From: Stieleria sp. JC731
GTDB taxonomy: Bacteria > Planctomycetota > Planctomycetia > Pirellulales > Pirellulaceae
Length of the DNA: 64,000 bases
Assembly: GCF_020966635.1 (NCBI RefSeq)
Contig: NZ_JAJKFQ010000011.1
Span: 62,001 to 126,000 of the forward strand
Direction of reading: 5' to 3'
Every line of letters begins with the position of its first letter. Position 1 is the stretch's first letter. A model generated the notes under the pieces. It searched no databases. It saw only the letters and a program-made list of their open reading frames with translations, and had not been told where the DNA came from. The position numbers were made by a program, and so were the translations under genes. Shown in pieces: positions 1-9,562 of the stretch.

Positions 1-177
1 CGATTTGGCGATCTGCAGCTTGTTTTGATGCGCAATTCGTGGGGCCAGATGCCTGAAATTGATGGTGGCGTTGCAGGCCAGCTGCGGAGAGGTTGAGTTC
101 GACATGGGAGCCACAAAGGCGGCTATAATGCTGACCCTTCCATCTTCCTACTTCCTCCCTTCCTTTTGGGAACAGCC

Positions 178-1545
178 ATGTCTACAACGCGTCGGCAATT
201 TATAAAAACGACCGCAGCAGCTTCCGCGATCGCCACGACCGCACTGTCATCTACAGAATCGGTTCAGGCTCAGGAAGATTCCGGAAAGTTGCGACTTGCA
301 TCGATCGGTGTTGGTGGCTCACGTGGACGTTACAACCGCGGCGGCCAGATCGCTCGTGAAGCGGCACGATTCGCGAATATGGTTGCGGTCTGCGACGTCG
401 ACAAATTGCATACCGAAGAATTCAACAAGTCTTTCGGTGGCAAGTTGAATGAGTACACCGACTATCGGGAAATGCTGGAAAAGGAAAAGCCACAGGTTGT
501 CACCATCGGCACGCCGGACCACTGGCATGTGCCGATCGCGATCGCTGCCCTGCGAAGTGGCGCCGATGTCTATTGTGAAAAGCCGCTGACGTTGACGATC
601 GACGAAGGCAAACAGATTTGCAAAGTCGTCGAAGAGACCGGGCAAGTTTTTCAGGTGGGAACACAACAGCGAAGCACGAAAGACAAATTCTTGACTGCTA
701 TCGCGATGGTCCATTCGGGACGACTGGGTAAGAACGTCAATGCTTATGTCGCGATCGGTGGTGCCCCAGGCGACGGGCCATTTGATTACACAGAGGCTCC
801 CGAAGGTCTCGACTGGAACATGTGGGTTGGGCCGGCACCCGATGCGGATTACTGCGAACAACGGCGTCGCATGTTCCGATGGTATTTCGATTATTCCGGC
901 GGCAAAATGACCGACTGGGGAGCCCACCACATCGATATCGCTCAGTGGGCGCTTGCTCCAGGTGAGACCGGCCCTACGCGAATCAAAGGCACCGGCACGT
1001 TTCCGAAGATCGTCCCGAGCGATTTTGACTGGGCGAGTTACTTGGATGGCGAAGCGACGTTGCCAAACGGTTACAACACCGCGACTGAGTTCAGTATCGA
1101 TCTGAAGTATGACAACGGTTCATTGATCAATGTGAACAACCACTACAAACGCGAAAGCGATAATGTGGACTTCCCCAACGGCATTCTGTTCGAAGGTGAC
1201 AAAGGTCGGATCTTTGTCAACCGTGGCAAACTAGCTGGGGCTCCGGTGGACGCATTGACTGATGCTGACAAGCAGGAAATCGATGAGTACATCACTGAGC
1301 TGTGCAAAGGCAAACGGCCTGGCAATCACATGGGCAACTTCTTCGATTGCATCGAAGATCGAAGCAAACCGATTTCAGATGTGTGGTCACACCATCGCAC
1401 GATGACCTCCTGTCACCTGTGCAATATCGCTTTGATGACCGGGCGAGAGTTGCAATGGGATCCGAAACAGCAGATGTTCATCGATGATGATGACGCCAAC
1501 CGATATCTCAGTCGCAAGTCGCGGCAATTCGATACCGTCGCGTAA
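178..1545 (+). CDS. Tat-exported Gfo/Idh/MocA family oxidoreductase
   Basis: NAD(P)-dependent sugar or inositol oxidoreductase family, 455 aa from the ATG at 178; a TTG four codons upstream is an alternative. The N-terminus reads STTRRQFIKTTAAAS, a twin-arginine signal, so the protein is probably exported folded with its cofactor. The Rossmann start shows GVGGSRGRYNRGG near residue 45, then VCDVD, the family EKPLTLT motif near residue 137, and a C-terminal domain with TDWGAHHIDIAQWAL. Family membership is clear from these motifs; the substrate cannot be read. It is monocistronic and followed by a strong hairpin terminator. Planctomycetes carry many such paralogues, usually linked to polysaccharide breakdown. 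Confidence 0.93.
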   Translation: MSTTRRQFIKTTAAASAIATTALSSTESVQAQEDSGKLRLASIGVGGSRGRYNRGGQIAREAARFANMVAVCDVDKLHTEEFNKSFGGKLNEYTDYREMLEKEKPQVVTIGTPDHWHVPIAIAALRSGADVYCEKPLTLTIDEGKQICKVVEETGQVFQVGTQQRSTKDKFLTAIAMVHSGRLGKNVNAYVAIGGAPGDGPFDYTEAPEGLDWNMWVGPAPDADYCEQRRRMFRWYFDYSGGKMTDWGAHHIDIAQWALAPGETGPTRIKGTGTFPKIVPSDFDWASYLDGEATLPNGYNTATEFSIDLKYDNGSLINVNNHYKRESDNVDFPNGILFEGDKGRIFVNRGKLAGAPVDALTDADKQEIDEYITELCKGKRPGNHMGNFFDCIEDRSKPISDVWSHHRTMTSCHLCNIALMTGRELQWDPKQQMFIDDDDANRYLSRKSRQFDTVA

Positions 1546-1590
1546 TCTAAACCGCGTCATCCAAACATCGACAGAACGTCAATCGCTAGA

Positions 1591-1619
1591 AGAGCTTGGG
1601 CCGTCCCAAGCTCTTTTTT
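1591..1619 (+). terminator. Rho-independent terminator after the oxidoreductase
   Basis: A perfect 10-bp stem (AGAGCTTGGG / CCCAAGCTCT) with a CCGT tetraloop is followed directly by a run of T. It lies 46 nt after the oxidoreductase stop and just before the convergent end of the M50-like gene. The stem is symmetrical, but the T-run favours the plus strand. Confidence 0.9.
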
Positions 1620-1639
1620 CAATTTGCAAGTCGTCTGTA

Positions 1640-2125
1640 CTAGTGCGTCTCTGGATCAGAAGGTCGCAAAAGGTTGATGCAGTCTTTTCGAAATCGAAGG
1701 TATCCGACTGTGACTGTAACTGCACAAAACGCAGCGATCGAGATTTCGTGTGCGCCGGCATTGATCAGCCGGGCCGTGTCCAACAGTTGGTCGCCGGCAA
1801 ACCATGCAAGCGTCAAATAGGTGCCGTTGGCAAGGATACAGAAATCGGCGATCAACCACGCGTACCGATTGCGAATCAGACTGGCCAAAACCACTGGCCC
1901 GATGACGCCGAAGATCGGTCCCATCCAAAGGGTGATTAGTGGAACCGGATCTGGTTGGTGTAAAGAGTACGGTAGTCGCCAAGGGACGATGTCGTAGCGA
2001 ACCAATGACGCGCCGGAGAGCCAACCGCCCAGGATGTGTCCAAGCTCGTGCGTGACGACCATGATCGACCAAGCGATTGGCAGAACGATCGCCAGTTCTA
2101 TGACTCGTCGTCGGCGTGTCCGCAT
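1640..2125 (-). CDS. Small M50-like membrane metalloprotease
   Basis: 161 aa integral membrane protein with the zinc metalloprotease motif HELGH at residues 27-31, inside the first hydrophobic segment (VVTHELGHILGG). About four hydrophobic segments follow. The HExxH in a membrane helix is the hallmark of M50/site-2 protease-like families, but the protein is shorter than RseP/SpoIVFB and has no PDZ domain. No NPDG-type second motif was recognised, so catalytic competence is unproven. Its ATG overlaps the 3' end of the upstream zinc-motif gene by 28 nt, which suggests translational coupling. Substrate unknown. Confidence 0.7.
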   Translation of the reverse strand: MRTRRRRVIELAIVLPIAWSIMVVTHELGHILGGWLSGASLVRYDIVPWRLPYSLHQPDPVPLITLWMGPIFGVIGPVVLASLIRNRYAWLIADFCILANGTYLTLAWFAGDQLLDTARLINAGAHEISIAAFCAVTVTVGYLRFRKDCINLLRPSDPETH

Positions 2126-2700
2126 GACATCAAATGTTCAAAGCATTTCGGGCATTGTTCGATGTCGCATTCGGGAACATGAAGTTGCCCCTTTAGGACT
2201 CCGCAATCGCCACAATGTTCCATTGTTTCGATGGGCATGTCACGTTCACTGCCAAAGCGAATTCGTTTAAAGACCTCGCCCTCAAGTTCGATCGTTTCGA
2301 TCGACTGCGCCGCTTCGATTTCGGCAGGCCACTCTTCGTCCATGATGACACCGTTGTAGATCACCTCGCCTTCACCAGGTTCGTGATCATGGTCATCGAA
2401 ATTGACCGTTTCCCAATCAAATAATGGAGCCAAATCTTCACCATTCAAGAATGCCGCAAAAGCTTGGCAAACGTCCTCGATGGTGGTTGAGTCTGGATCG
2501 ATTCCGTAGTGTTCGTCTTCGGAACCGTTGCGATATTCCAAGCACCACGCGGATTCATCATCGCGTCTGGTTTGTACATAGACCTCTTCTTTACTTTCGA
2601 GGATCGCGTACTCTTCGATACCGAGGTTTTGAAGTGCTTCAAGCACCACTTCTTGACTCGGTGAGCTAATCAACTTGGAATCGTTGACGTTTAGATTCAT
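2098..2700 (-). CDS. Conserved hypothetical protein with C-terminal Cys/His zinc motif
   Basis: 200 aa from the ATG at 2700 (MNLNVNDSKL); an in-frame extension to 2772 exists but looks unlike coding sequence. The N-terminal 120 residues are acidic and resemble an immunity or SUKH/SMI-like scaffold only in composition, so no family is claimed. The last 35 residues hold CGDCG, then a His, then CPKCFEHLMSCGH: five Cys and nearby His consistent with one structural zinc site. The gene overlaps the M50-like protease. Cytoplasmic by sequence (no signal peptide from this start). Function unknown. Confidence 0.75.
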   Translation of the reverse strand: MNLNVNDSKLISSPSQEVVLEALQNLGIEEYAILESKEEVYVQTRRDDESAWCLEYRNGSEDEHYGIDPDSTTIEDVCQAFAAFLNGEDLAPLFDWETVNFDDHDHEPGEGEVIYNGVIMDEEWPAEIEAAQSIETIELEGEVFKRIRFGSERDMPIETMEHCGDCGVLKGQLHVPECDIEQCPKCFEHLMSCGHADDES

Positions 2701-2797
2701 TTTTGACTCTTGTGAAGAAAAGATAGCCGCCGCGGCTGCAACAGACAGGCCAAGCGGGAGATTTTCGTACACACAAGTCTATTTTGCAATCGACCAA

Positions 2798-5700
2798 TCA
2801 GAGGGATTGGATGTATTCGATCAGAGCTTCAATCTGTCGCGGGGCAATTAGGTTTTCAAATCCTTCAGGCATGATGGAAATACCAGAGTTCTTCATCGAT
2901 TCGATGTTTCCGCGACGAACTTGCAACCTGGTTCCGTCCGCTTGGGCAAGGTTAAGAACGTCTGCGAGTTCGGATTCGATCACACCGGTCAAGACACGTC
3001 CGTCCTGCGTCTCTATTAGATAGGATTGGTACTTGGGATCCAGCGCGCGATTCGGATCGAAAATCGCGGGCACAATTGATTTTGCACTGCGGTCAGACAA
3101 GCTAGCGAGGTTAGGCCCAATCGCCAGTTGATCGTTCTTGGGTTGGTGGCAGACGGCACAGTGTTGATTGAACAGCTGCTTGCCTACATCGAGCTGGTCG
3201 GCTCTTTTTTCCGTCTGCGAGACTTCCTTGAGATACCTTTGCACGACGTCTTTGCGTTTTGCCGAGTCTGGATTTCCGAGCAACCGAGACGCTCGAACTT
3301 TCGACGATCTGCTTCCCGATTGGATCAATTGCTGTTGGAACGCCAGCGGGATGTCGTGTACCGAGATGCGTTTGGATTCTAAAGCGTCCAGTAAGAGTGT
3401 GGGGCCTTTGCGGTGTTGCAAGACTTGAGCCAAGAAATTGGTGCGCACTTCGAGTGACATTGAATCCAATTGGTCGAACAATAGATCGAGCGACGACGGA
3501 TCTTGATTTTTGGCGAGTTGACTGATTGCGGCACATTGAACCGAGGAGGGTTCATGTAGCGAGATCAGTTGAAGCAACTTCGCGCGAGTTTGCTTGGATT
3601 CATCGAGCAGCCGGATCGCATCACATCGCAAGTTGTCATCACGGCTACGGTCGGTCGCAATCGATTGGGCTTGCGATTGCAGCTTTATTATCGCCTGACT
3701 GATCGTCGATCGCTGTGACTGCGACTTGTTGATTAAAGAGTCAGCCAGACGGAATCGCACCTTCAAATCAAGCGTCGATTCGGCAAGGACTTGAGTAATC
3801 AAGGTAGCGGAATCTTCACTGATTTCAGATCGCATCTCAATCAGTTGTTCTATGAGACTAAGACGCGGTTGGCTGACGGTGACAATCTTTTGAATGATCG
3901 ATTGAAGCACGTTTTCCAGTACCGTGGGGGATACATGGTTTGCTGAACTAGCGATCGCGGTCACGAGCCAATCATCCAAGTCGGTGCGTTGGGCGGCGAG
4001 TGTAAGAGCGTTCGCCTGGGTGTCTTTATCTTTCAAGTCGCCAATCGCCAGCACCGCTTGCAGGGCAACGTCAAGCGATTCATCTTGAACAAGTTTTGAG
4101 AGAGCATCATGGTAAGGAGATGCGGTATTTGGGCTTTTGGCGATCGATGCTCGCAAGACGCGTATGGATGCAGACCTGAGTTGGGGATCGGTGTCAGCTA
4201 GTGTGCTTTGAAGGAACCCTTCAGGCAGTGCGTCCAGGTGCAGCAAAATCCAAAGCGAATGAAGTTTGGAATGGGAAGTTGAATTTGGGGCGTCGAAGGA
4301 TGCTTTGAGCTGTTCGATGCAGCTATCGGCCTGGCGTTTGTTGCTTGCCAATTCAATCAGCTTTTGCTGGGCTAGATCACGTCTAGGTCCAACGGGAGAA
4401 CGCAAGCACTGGATCAATTCGTCGATGGAGTTTGGGATCTGCCGCGAGGTCGTTATCGAGCGTTTCGAGGAATTCGGTGTTGCCTTCGGAACGATTCGGT
4501 AGATTCGGCCGCAGTCGTCACCAGCACGCACGTTCAGGCTCGCTTGCCATGAGTCAGGTATCCATTCGGGATGCTCAATCACGGCGCGGTACATATCCAC
4601 GACCCACAGCATGCCATCGGGCCCAACGGTGACTCTTACTGGGCGAAACCATGGATCTGTCGATGAAAGGAATTCCGACTGCTGTTCACCAGGCGAACGT
4701 CGTGCTTTGAAGGTTGGGCCCTGAACAACGAGTTCGGAACGATGAACCAAATTGTGTACAGGTTCACAGACAAAGATTGATGGGTTGCCGGATGAATCGA
4801 AGGCGGGCGACTGTGCGACGATGCTGCTACACGCCGAGGTGAATCGATTCGCCGCAAATAGATCGTTGAAACGTTCTTCGGCTGATGATCGTGGAAAGAC
4901 TGGCGGTGCAATCGCGGGAGTAAAAAGGGAATGCGTCCCCTGGCCAAATGATGCGTTTAAGTTGCGGCTTAGGTCGGCATCTTCGATCGGATAATGGTAC
5001 ATGGGATTGGAATTATGATTCCCAAACCAATGCCCCCAGTCATCACGGCTTCGGATGTACTGGGTACGTCCGCTGGTCGTTTCGATATTTCCGGTATCGG
5101 GAAAAATCTTGATGTCATGCCCTGAGGCGTTGATGGTTTTGCCGGTGATATGACTGGATAGTTCGCCAAGGTTGTCACCTGCCGAGAGGTGGTAGCTGTG
5201 ATCGAGACCGTAGGAAAATCCACCGACGCGGTGTTGTGGATTGGCGAGGCGAAAATTATCGTAAAGCGTTTCCGTATGGTCTGCTTGACCATCGCCGTTG
5301 GTATCGCGAGCGTACAGGATTTGGGGGGCAGCGCAGACCAATGCGCCGTCTTTGTATGGCAGCACACCGGTTGGAAAGCTCAGTCCATCAAGAAAGGTTA
5401 TGGCGTGATCAAAAATGCCATCACCATCTCGGTCCTCCAAGATACGGATCCGGCCGTCTTCTTCGGTTTCGGGGTAGCCACCCATTTCCACAACCCAGAC
5501 TCGGCCGGTCGTATCAAAGGCCAAGTTGATTGGATCTTTGACAAGTGGCTCGCTCGCAACCAATTGAACTTCATAGCCTGGGCTGACCTGGATCTTCTGC
5601 GCAGAATCGTCAGGGGACAATGCTTCGGCACGGCCGCCATGATTGACCAGCTTCGCGACTTGATTGATCAAAAGGTCTTCGCTACCAGATGCCCAGGGCC

Positions 5701-7030
5701 CAGGCAGTCCATAGTAAATTCCCGACCGATCGTATTCGTATCCGCCTTCGGCACGCATGCGTTCACTGGCAACGTATCCCATGACGTCATTCGAATAGGC
5801 TGAAATCCAGAGGTTATTGGCGTTGATCGTGCTGCGCAATCGATTCGCATAATCGACAACGACTTCCCCACCAAGGAAGACCATGCAGAGCTGGTCGCCA
5901 AACTGCCAAGCTTGAATTGGAACTGGGTAAGTTGCCGGCAGTCGACCCTTTTGTTGATAGGTTTTCAACAACTGCTGAGCGTGACGCCGAGCTTGGGGAT
6001 TACTCTCGCCGAGTCGCAGTTCGAGTTCTTCTTTCGTCGGCAGGTCAAATGACAAGGCGGCATAGTCAAATCCAGTGATCAGCGATTGATCGATCGTCTG
6101 CATCATATCTGTGGAAATGACTCGCTGGACTTCACCTGCCAATGTATCACCGTGAGCCTTAGCCAGCTGCACGGTCCCACGAGGGCTGGGATTGGCGTCA
6201 GCACCGCAACCGATCGTGCACAAGGCGATCACGCCTTCGTTTGCGTTTTCAATGTTGGTCGTCGCGTAGCCTGCCCAGTCAGCGTTGATTTGGTAATAGT
6301 CTCCACCAAGAGTGGTGCAGTGGCAGGCGTAATTGAACACCACGCCACGTAGCTGATTGTCTTGGCCAGTGATTTTCAAAACGGGGACTCGATGATCAAC
6401 CGGTCCATTGGCTTGAACACCAAACCCGGTCCAGCGTCCGTCTTGCAAAACACGGCGGTTGGCTGCGAAGGTGGCTTGGCCTTGTGCGTACGAAAGCTTG
6501 GCCGGTGACAAATCTGCGATCGCTCGGTTGGCCGCTTCGACGACTTTGGCACGCAACGTCGTGACGTATCGAGAAACCACTTCACTTTCCGATTCTGTCA
6601 GTGGCGTAGAGAAAATATTCGCCAACTTCTGGTTCAGACTTGGGCCAGCATGCGTATGCGTGCAGGAGATCGCGATTCGATTTCGCGGGATGTTGTGTCG
6701 GGCTTTAATTGCTGCGGCGACTTCATCACTAAGTTTTGCCGAGAAACCGATGTTATCGACCGTGATCAGGATCGCCGGCGAGCCAGAGGGATTGTCTTGT
6801 TCGGCAATCGCGATCGCGCGTGCAAACAAACGTGTTTGGATGCCTTCGCTGGGATGATCACGGTTGCCGTAGCCAGACATCCGAATGCGTTCGGATGGTG
6901 TAATGTCAACTTTAGCCAAACCGACTCGGAACACCGTGTTGGATTGCGTTGCCGATTGCGACCAGACGTGAGAGCCGGTCACAACGAACACGAAAAGTAC
7001 GCAACCAAAAAGCAGTCGAGGCTGAGGCAT
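2798..7030 (-). CDS. Giant secreted protein: neutral ceramidase domain + PVC dehydrogenase propeller + HEAT repeats + cytochrome c
   Basis: 1410 aa with an N-terminal Sec signal (LLFGCVLFVFVVTGSHVWSQ). Residues ~30-460 match the neutral/alkaline non-lysosomal ceramidase family (VGLAKVDITPSERIRMSGYG; THTHAGP metal/active-site region). Residues ~475-870 are a beta-propeller of the planctomycete putative membrane-bound dehydrogenase type (VWVVEMGGYPETEEDGRIRI; DRDGDGIFD). Residues ~900-1250 are helical, HEAT-like. The C-terminus has a haem c motif CAVCH at residues 1291-1295 followed by the usual LTGVIESE region. The last three parts are the standard planctomycete architecture; the ceramidase-like front is the added part. 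Probably co-transcribed behind the sulfatase (56-nt gap). Substrate unknown. Confidence 0.88.
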   Translation of the reverse strand: MPQPRLLFGCVLFVFVVTGSHVWSQSATQSNTVFRVGLAKVDITPSERIRMSGYGNRDHPSEGIQTRLFARAIAIAEQDNPSGSPAILITVDNIGFSAKLSDEVAAAIKARHNIPRNRIAISCTHTHAGPSLNQKLANIFSTPLTESESEVVSRYVTTLRAKVVEAANRAIADLSPAKLSYAQGQATFAANRRVLQDGRWTGFGVQANGPVDHRVPVLKITGQDNQLRGVVFNYACHCTTLGGDYYQINADWAGYATTNIENANEGVIALCTIGCGADANPSPRGTVQLAKAHGDTLAGEVQRVISTDMMQTIDQSLITGFDYAALSFDLPTKEELELRLGESNPQARRHAQQLLKTYQQKGRLPATYPVPIQAWQFGDQLCMVFLGGEVVVDYANRLRSTINANNLWISAYSNDVMGYVASERMRAEGGYEYDRSGIYYGLPGPWASGSEDLLINQVAKLVNHGGRAEALSPDDSAQKIQVSPGYEVQLVASEPLVKDPINLAFDTTGRVWVVEMGGYPETEEDGRIRILEDRDGDGIFDHAITFLDGLSFPTGVLPYKDGALVCAAPQILYARDTNGDGQADHTETLYDNFRLANPQHRVGGFSYGLDHSYHLSAGDNLGELSSHITGKTINASGHDIKIFPDTGNIETTSGRTQYIRSRDDWGHWFGNHNSNPMYHYPIEDADLSRNLNASFGQGTHSLFTPAIAPPVFPRSSAEERFNDLFAANRFTSACSSIVAQSPAFDSSGNPSIFVCEPVHNLVHRSELVVQGPTFKARRSPGEQQSEFLSSTDPWFRPVRVTVGPDGMLWVVDMYRAVIEHPEWIPDSWQASLNVRAGDDCGRIYRIVPKATPNSSKRSITTSRQIPNSIDELIQCLRSPVGPRRDLAQQKLIELASNKRQADSCIEQLKASFDAPNSTSHSKLHSLWILLHLDALPEGFLQSTLADTDPQLRSASIRVLRASIAKSPNTASPYHDALSKLVQDESLDVALQAVLAIGDLKDKDTQANALTLAAQRTDLDDWLVTAIASSANHVSPTVLENVLQSIIQKIVTVSQPRLSLIEQLIEMRSEISEDSATLITQVLAESTLDLKVRFRLADSLINKSQSQRSTISQAIIKLQSQAQSIATDRSRDDNLRCDAIRLLDESKQTRAKLLQLISLHEPSSVQCAAISQLAKNQDPSSLDLLFDQLDSMSLEVRTNFLAQVLQHRKGPTLLLDALESKRISVHDIPLAFQQQLIQSGSRSSKVRASRLLGNPDSAKRKDVVQRYLKEVSQTEKRADQLDVGKQLFNQHCAVCHQPKNDQLAIGPNLASLSDRSAKSIVPAIFDPNRALDPKYQSYLIETQDGRVLTGVIESELADVLNLAQADGTRLQVRRGNIESMKNSGISIMPEGFENLIAPRQIEALIEYIQSL

Positions 7031-7086
7031 GGCCGATCTCCGGTTTGTGATTCAACCGGAAGTGATGCCAGCCTTCCCGAGCGGAG

Positions 7087-8592
7087 TTACTTGTGGGAGC
7101 CGGTCAACCGGTTGGGGAATGCAGGATCCAGTTGCCAATTCGGTGGGGGAACGAAGCCTTTATTGCCTTGGGAATATTCAGGTACGCTTCGTTCGGGTTG
7201 CAGGGATCGATATTCTACCAACATCGCGCCTAGTTGGTCGCGAATGTCTGTATGGTCTTTGACCAAGTTGGCTTTTTCGTAGGGATCTTTCTCGAGATGG
7301 AATAATTCGGCCCGGTTGGTCCCATCGCTCAGTTGGTCGACGGACTTCAAACGCGGTCCGTTGACCTTCAGTTTCCAGCCGCCGGCGGTAACGGACAGGT
7401 GCTCATCGGCCTCGCCTCCTTGACCATGATAAGAGAACCAAGGGCGGTCAAGCGGATCGGGTGTCGCAGTCGAATTTGGATCCTTCATCGCGTGAAGCAA
7501 GCTGACGCCGTCGAACGGATGGTTCGACGAGCTACCAACATCTGCTCCGGACACATCCAGCAAGGTTGGCATGATGTCGATGTAGCCGCAGGTTCGGTCG
7601 AACTTTTGACCGGCGGCGATTTTTGCAGGCCATTTGATTGCCGCGGGAACACGAATGCCGCCTTCGTAGACGGTTAGTTTGCTTCCACGAAGCGGATCGT
7701 TGTTCTCACGGATGTTTCCGACACCGCCGTTATCGCTGAGGAACCAAACGATTGTGTTGTCTTCTTCACCCGATTGGCGAATGGCATCCAGGATTTGACC
7801 AATCCCTTTATCCATTTCCCAAATCATTGCGGCATAGATTTGTCGACGGGTCGGTTCTTTTCGATCGGCGGGGACTTTCAGCGAGGCAAATTTCTCGATC
7901 GCCTCGTCAGGTGCTTGGAAGGGCGAGTGTGGGGCGTTAAATGGGATGTAACAGAGGTAGGGTTCGTCTTCCGCTGCGACCGTCTTGATCCAGTCAGATG
8001 CGTCTTTTGCGATCAAGCTGGTCGCGTAACCTTGTTCATCGGAGGCTTCGTAGTTGTCGTGCCAGTCACGGACGTCTTCGCGCGAGAGTTCGAAATAGTC
8101 GATCGCGCCGTTGTAGTGGCCATGGAAATGAGTAAAGCCACGTGCATTGGGATGCCATTTGGCTCGGCGATGACCGAGGTGCCATTTGCCAAAGATGCCG
8201 CGATGTTTATAGCCCTCTTTGCCGAGTGCTTCCGGCAAAGTTGTTTCGTCTGTTGCCAAGCCAAAGTCACGATAAGGTGGAATCACCGCGCGAGCCAATC
8301 CGTATCGGATCGGGTAGCGACCGGTCATCAGTCCAGCACGTGTCGGCGAACACATCGGGGCGACGTAGAACTGATCCAGTTCCATCCCCGATTGAACAAT
8401 CGAGTCGATGTTCGGTGTGATGTACTGCGAGTTGTGATAGCCGACGGCATTCCAGCCCAGGTCGTCAGCTAGCAGGATCACGATGTTCGGCTTCGTCTGT
8501 TCCGCCATCAGCGCTTTGGTCACGACGTTCGAAACAGTCAGTATTGCTAGGAAGGCAAACGAATAAGAAAAATTCAAACGGGCGGAAGGCAT
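7087..8592 (-). CDS. Secreted arylsulfatase-type sulfatase
   Basis: 501 aa from ATG 8592, chosen because MPSARLNFSYSFAFLAILTV begins a good Sec signal ending near ALMA; ATG 8619 is nine codons upstream, and the longer open frame to 8973 does not look coding. The metal-binding start NIVILLADDLGWN and the formylglycine motif C-S-P-T-R-A-G (Cys-type, needs FGE maturation) are intact, as is GKWHLGH. C-terminal DPYEKANL is typical of the family. Hydrolyses sulfate esters, probably of marine polysaccharides, in the periplasm or outside. It sits upstream of the ceramidase fusion gene on the same strand, so the two may act on related sulfated glyco-conjugates (inference). Confidence 0.92.
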   Translation of the reverse strand: MPSARLNFSYSFAFLAILTVSNVVTKALMAEQTKPNIVILLADDLGWNAVGYHNSQYITPNIDSIVQSGMELDQFYVAPMCSPTRAGLMTGRYPIRYGLARAVIPPYRDFGLATDETTLPEALGKEGYKHRGIFGKWHLGHRRAKWHPNARGFTHFHGHYNGAIDYFELSREDVRDWHDNYEASDEQGYATSLIAKDASDWIKTVAAEDEPYLCYIPFNAPHSPFQAPDEAIEKFASLKVPADRKEPTRRQIYAAMIWEMDKGIGQILDAIRQSGEEDNTIVWFLSDNGGVGNIRENNDPLRGSKLTVYEGGIRVPAAIKWPAKIAAGQKFDRTCGYIDIMPTLLDVSGADVGSSSNHPFDGVSLLHAMKDPNSTATPDPLDRPWFSYHGQGGEADEHLSVTAGGWKLKVNGPRLKSVDQLSDGTNRAELFHLEKDPYEKANLVKDHTDIRDQLGAMLVEYRSLQPERSVPEYSQGNKGFVPPPNWQLDPAFPNRLTGSHK

Positions 8593-8817
8593 TTTTGTTT
8601 TGACCAAGCGGGAGATCATCAAAGTTGGAAGGAGGAAACGTTCGAATTGGCTGCCGAAGCAGGGAAATTTAAACGTCCCCAATGATACCTCGTTCAACTC
8701 CTGATTGCTCTTGTGATCGTGCGGAAAGGTTCTTCGCTTGGTGCCGCGAATTCTCAGCAATTCAGGGAAGCGATCGTTTGTTATTGATTCCCGATTTAGC
8801 CGTTTGGGTCGGCGCAT

Positions 8818-8850
8818 AAAAAAACCCGATTCCAAAATCTTGGAACCGGG
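8818..8850 (-). terminator. Terminator after the lipoprotein gene
   Basis: Read on the minus strand, CCCGGTTCCAA / TTGGAATCGGG forms an 11-bp stem with one mismatch and an ATTT-like loop, followed by six to seven T. It lies 32 nt after the stop of the 8882 gene. Confidence 0.85.
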
Positions 8851-8881
8851 CTTTGTACAAGCGGAATCCTGTCGTGGCGGA

Positions 8882-9490
8882 CTACAGTTCGGGCGTCGTG
8901 TAAGGTTCGACGTCGCCAACCATGTGGAAGTGGTTATGGTCGATGTAGACCACTTCAACCGCTTCACGATCATGCAATGTGTGTGGCACGGGATAGCCGA
9001 TCGTGGTCTTCTCTTCGAAGTAGATCGTGCACTTGTAGTGTGCGTGGTGCAGTTGTGCCGGTCCGATCAAAGGATAGAAACGCGGTGGGTCAATATAGTC
9101 GGCGATCTTTTCTTTGATGATGCGGACGTCATTGCGTTGTTTTTCGTACAGCAATGGAACGCCGCCTTGAACGGGACGGGCATCTTCCAGAGCGTGCATG
9201 ATTTCGTCGTCACTTGGTGGGTCCAGTGCGACAGGAGCTCCGCCAGAAGTCGTTGGCCCTAGGATCGGCACGCGTTCGTAACGCTCATGCTTCCAGAATT
9301 CTTCTTCGGCTTTGTGCTGGTAGTAAGGGCTGACAGGAATTGGGAATCCGAGGAATCCCAAGCTGTATCCGCCGCTGACGCCATAGCAACCGGTCGATGT
9401 GACGGCGGCAACAGCCATTGTTGCCAATCCGAGTTTACGAATAAGTGCCGTCAGGGCACCGGTTCGTTGACAGTTCGTCTTGATGGTCAT
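8882..9490 (-). CDS. Putative planctomycete lipoprotein, unknown function
   Basis: 202 aa. The N-terminus is basic then hydrophobic and ends in TSTGC (Cys at about residue 35), a lipobox-like cleavage site, so the protein is probably lipid-anchored. The mature part is rich in Pro, Tyr and His, with HHAHYKCTIYFEEK and EVVYIDHNHFHM near the C-terminus. No enzyme motif was recognised. The His-rich stretches could bind metal, but this is speculation. Monocistronic with its own hairpin terminator. Confidence 0.75.
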   Translation of the reverse strand: MTIKTNCQRTGALTALIRKLGLATMAVAAVTSTGCYGVSGGYSLGFLGFPIPVSPYYQHKAEEEFWKHERYERVPILGPTTSGGAPVALDPPSDDEIMHALEDARPVQGGVPLLYEKQRNDVRIIKEKIADYIDPPRFYPLIGPAQLHHAHYKCTIYFEEKTTIGYPVPHTLHDREAVEVVYIDHNHFHMVGDVEPYTTPEL

Positions 9491-9562
9491 CCGAGCAACC
9501 TTCCATGGTGTTCGTTAACAGGGCCGTTGTCTCCAGACGGCTCTTTCCGCTTGTAGAGTCAG

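Noticed and set aside
1..96. Tail of a plus-strand gene entering from the left
   Set aside because: The first frame is open to a TGA at 94-96, but 31 codons are too few to tell from chance and no motif is visible.
319..930. 203-codon minus-strand frame inside the first oxidoreductase
   Set aside because: Shadow of a clearly coding gene on the other strand; amino-acid makeup matches an antisense read.
8593..8973. N-terminal extension of the sulfatase
   Set aside because: Runs through the terminator and the end of the lipoprotein gene and precedes a good signal peptide.
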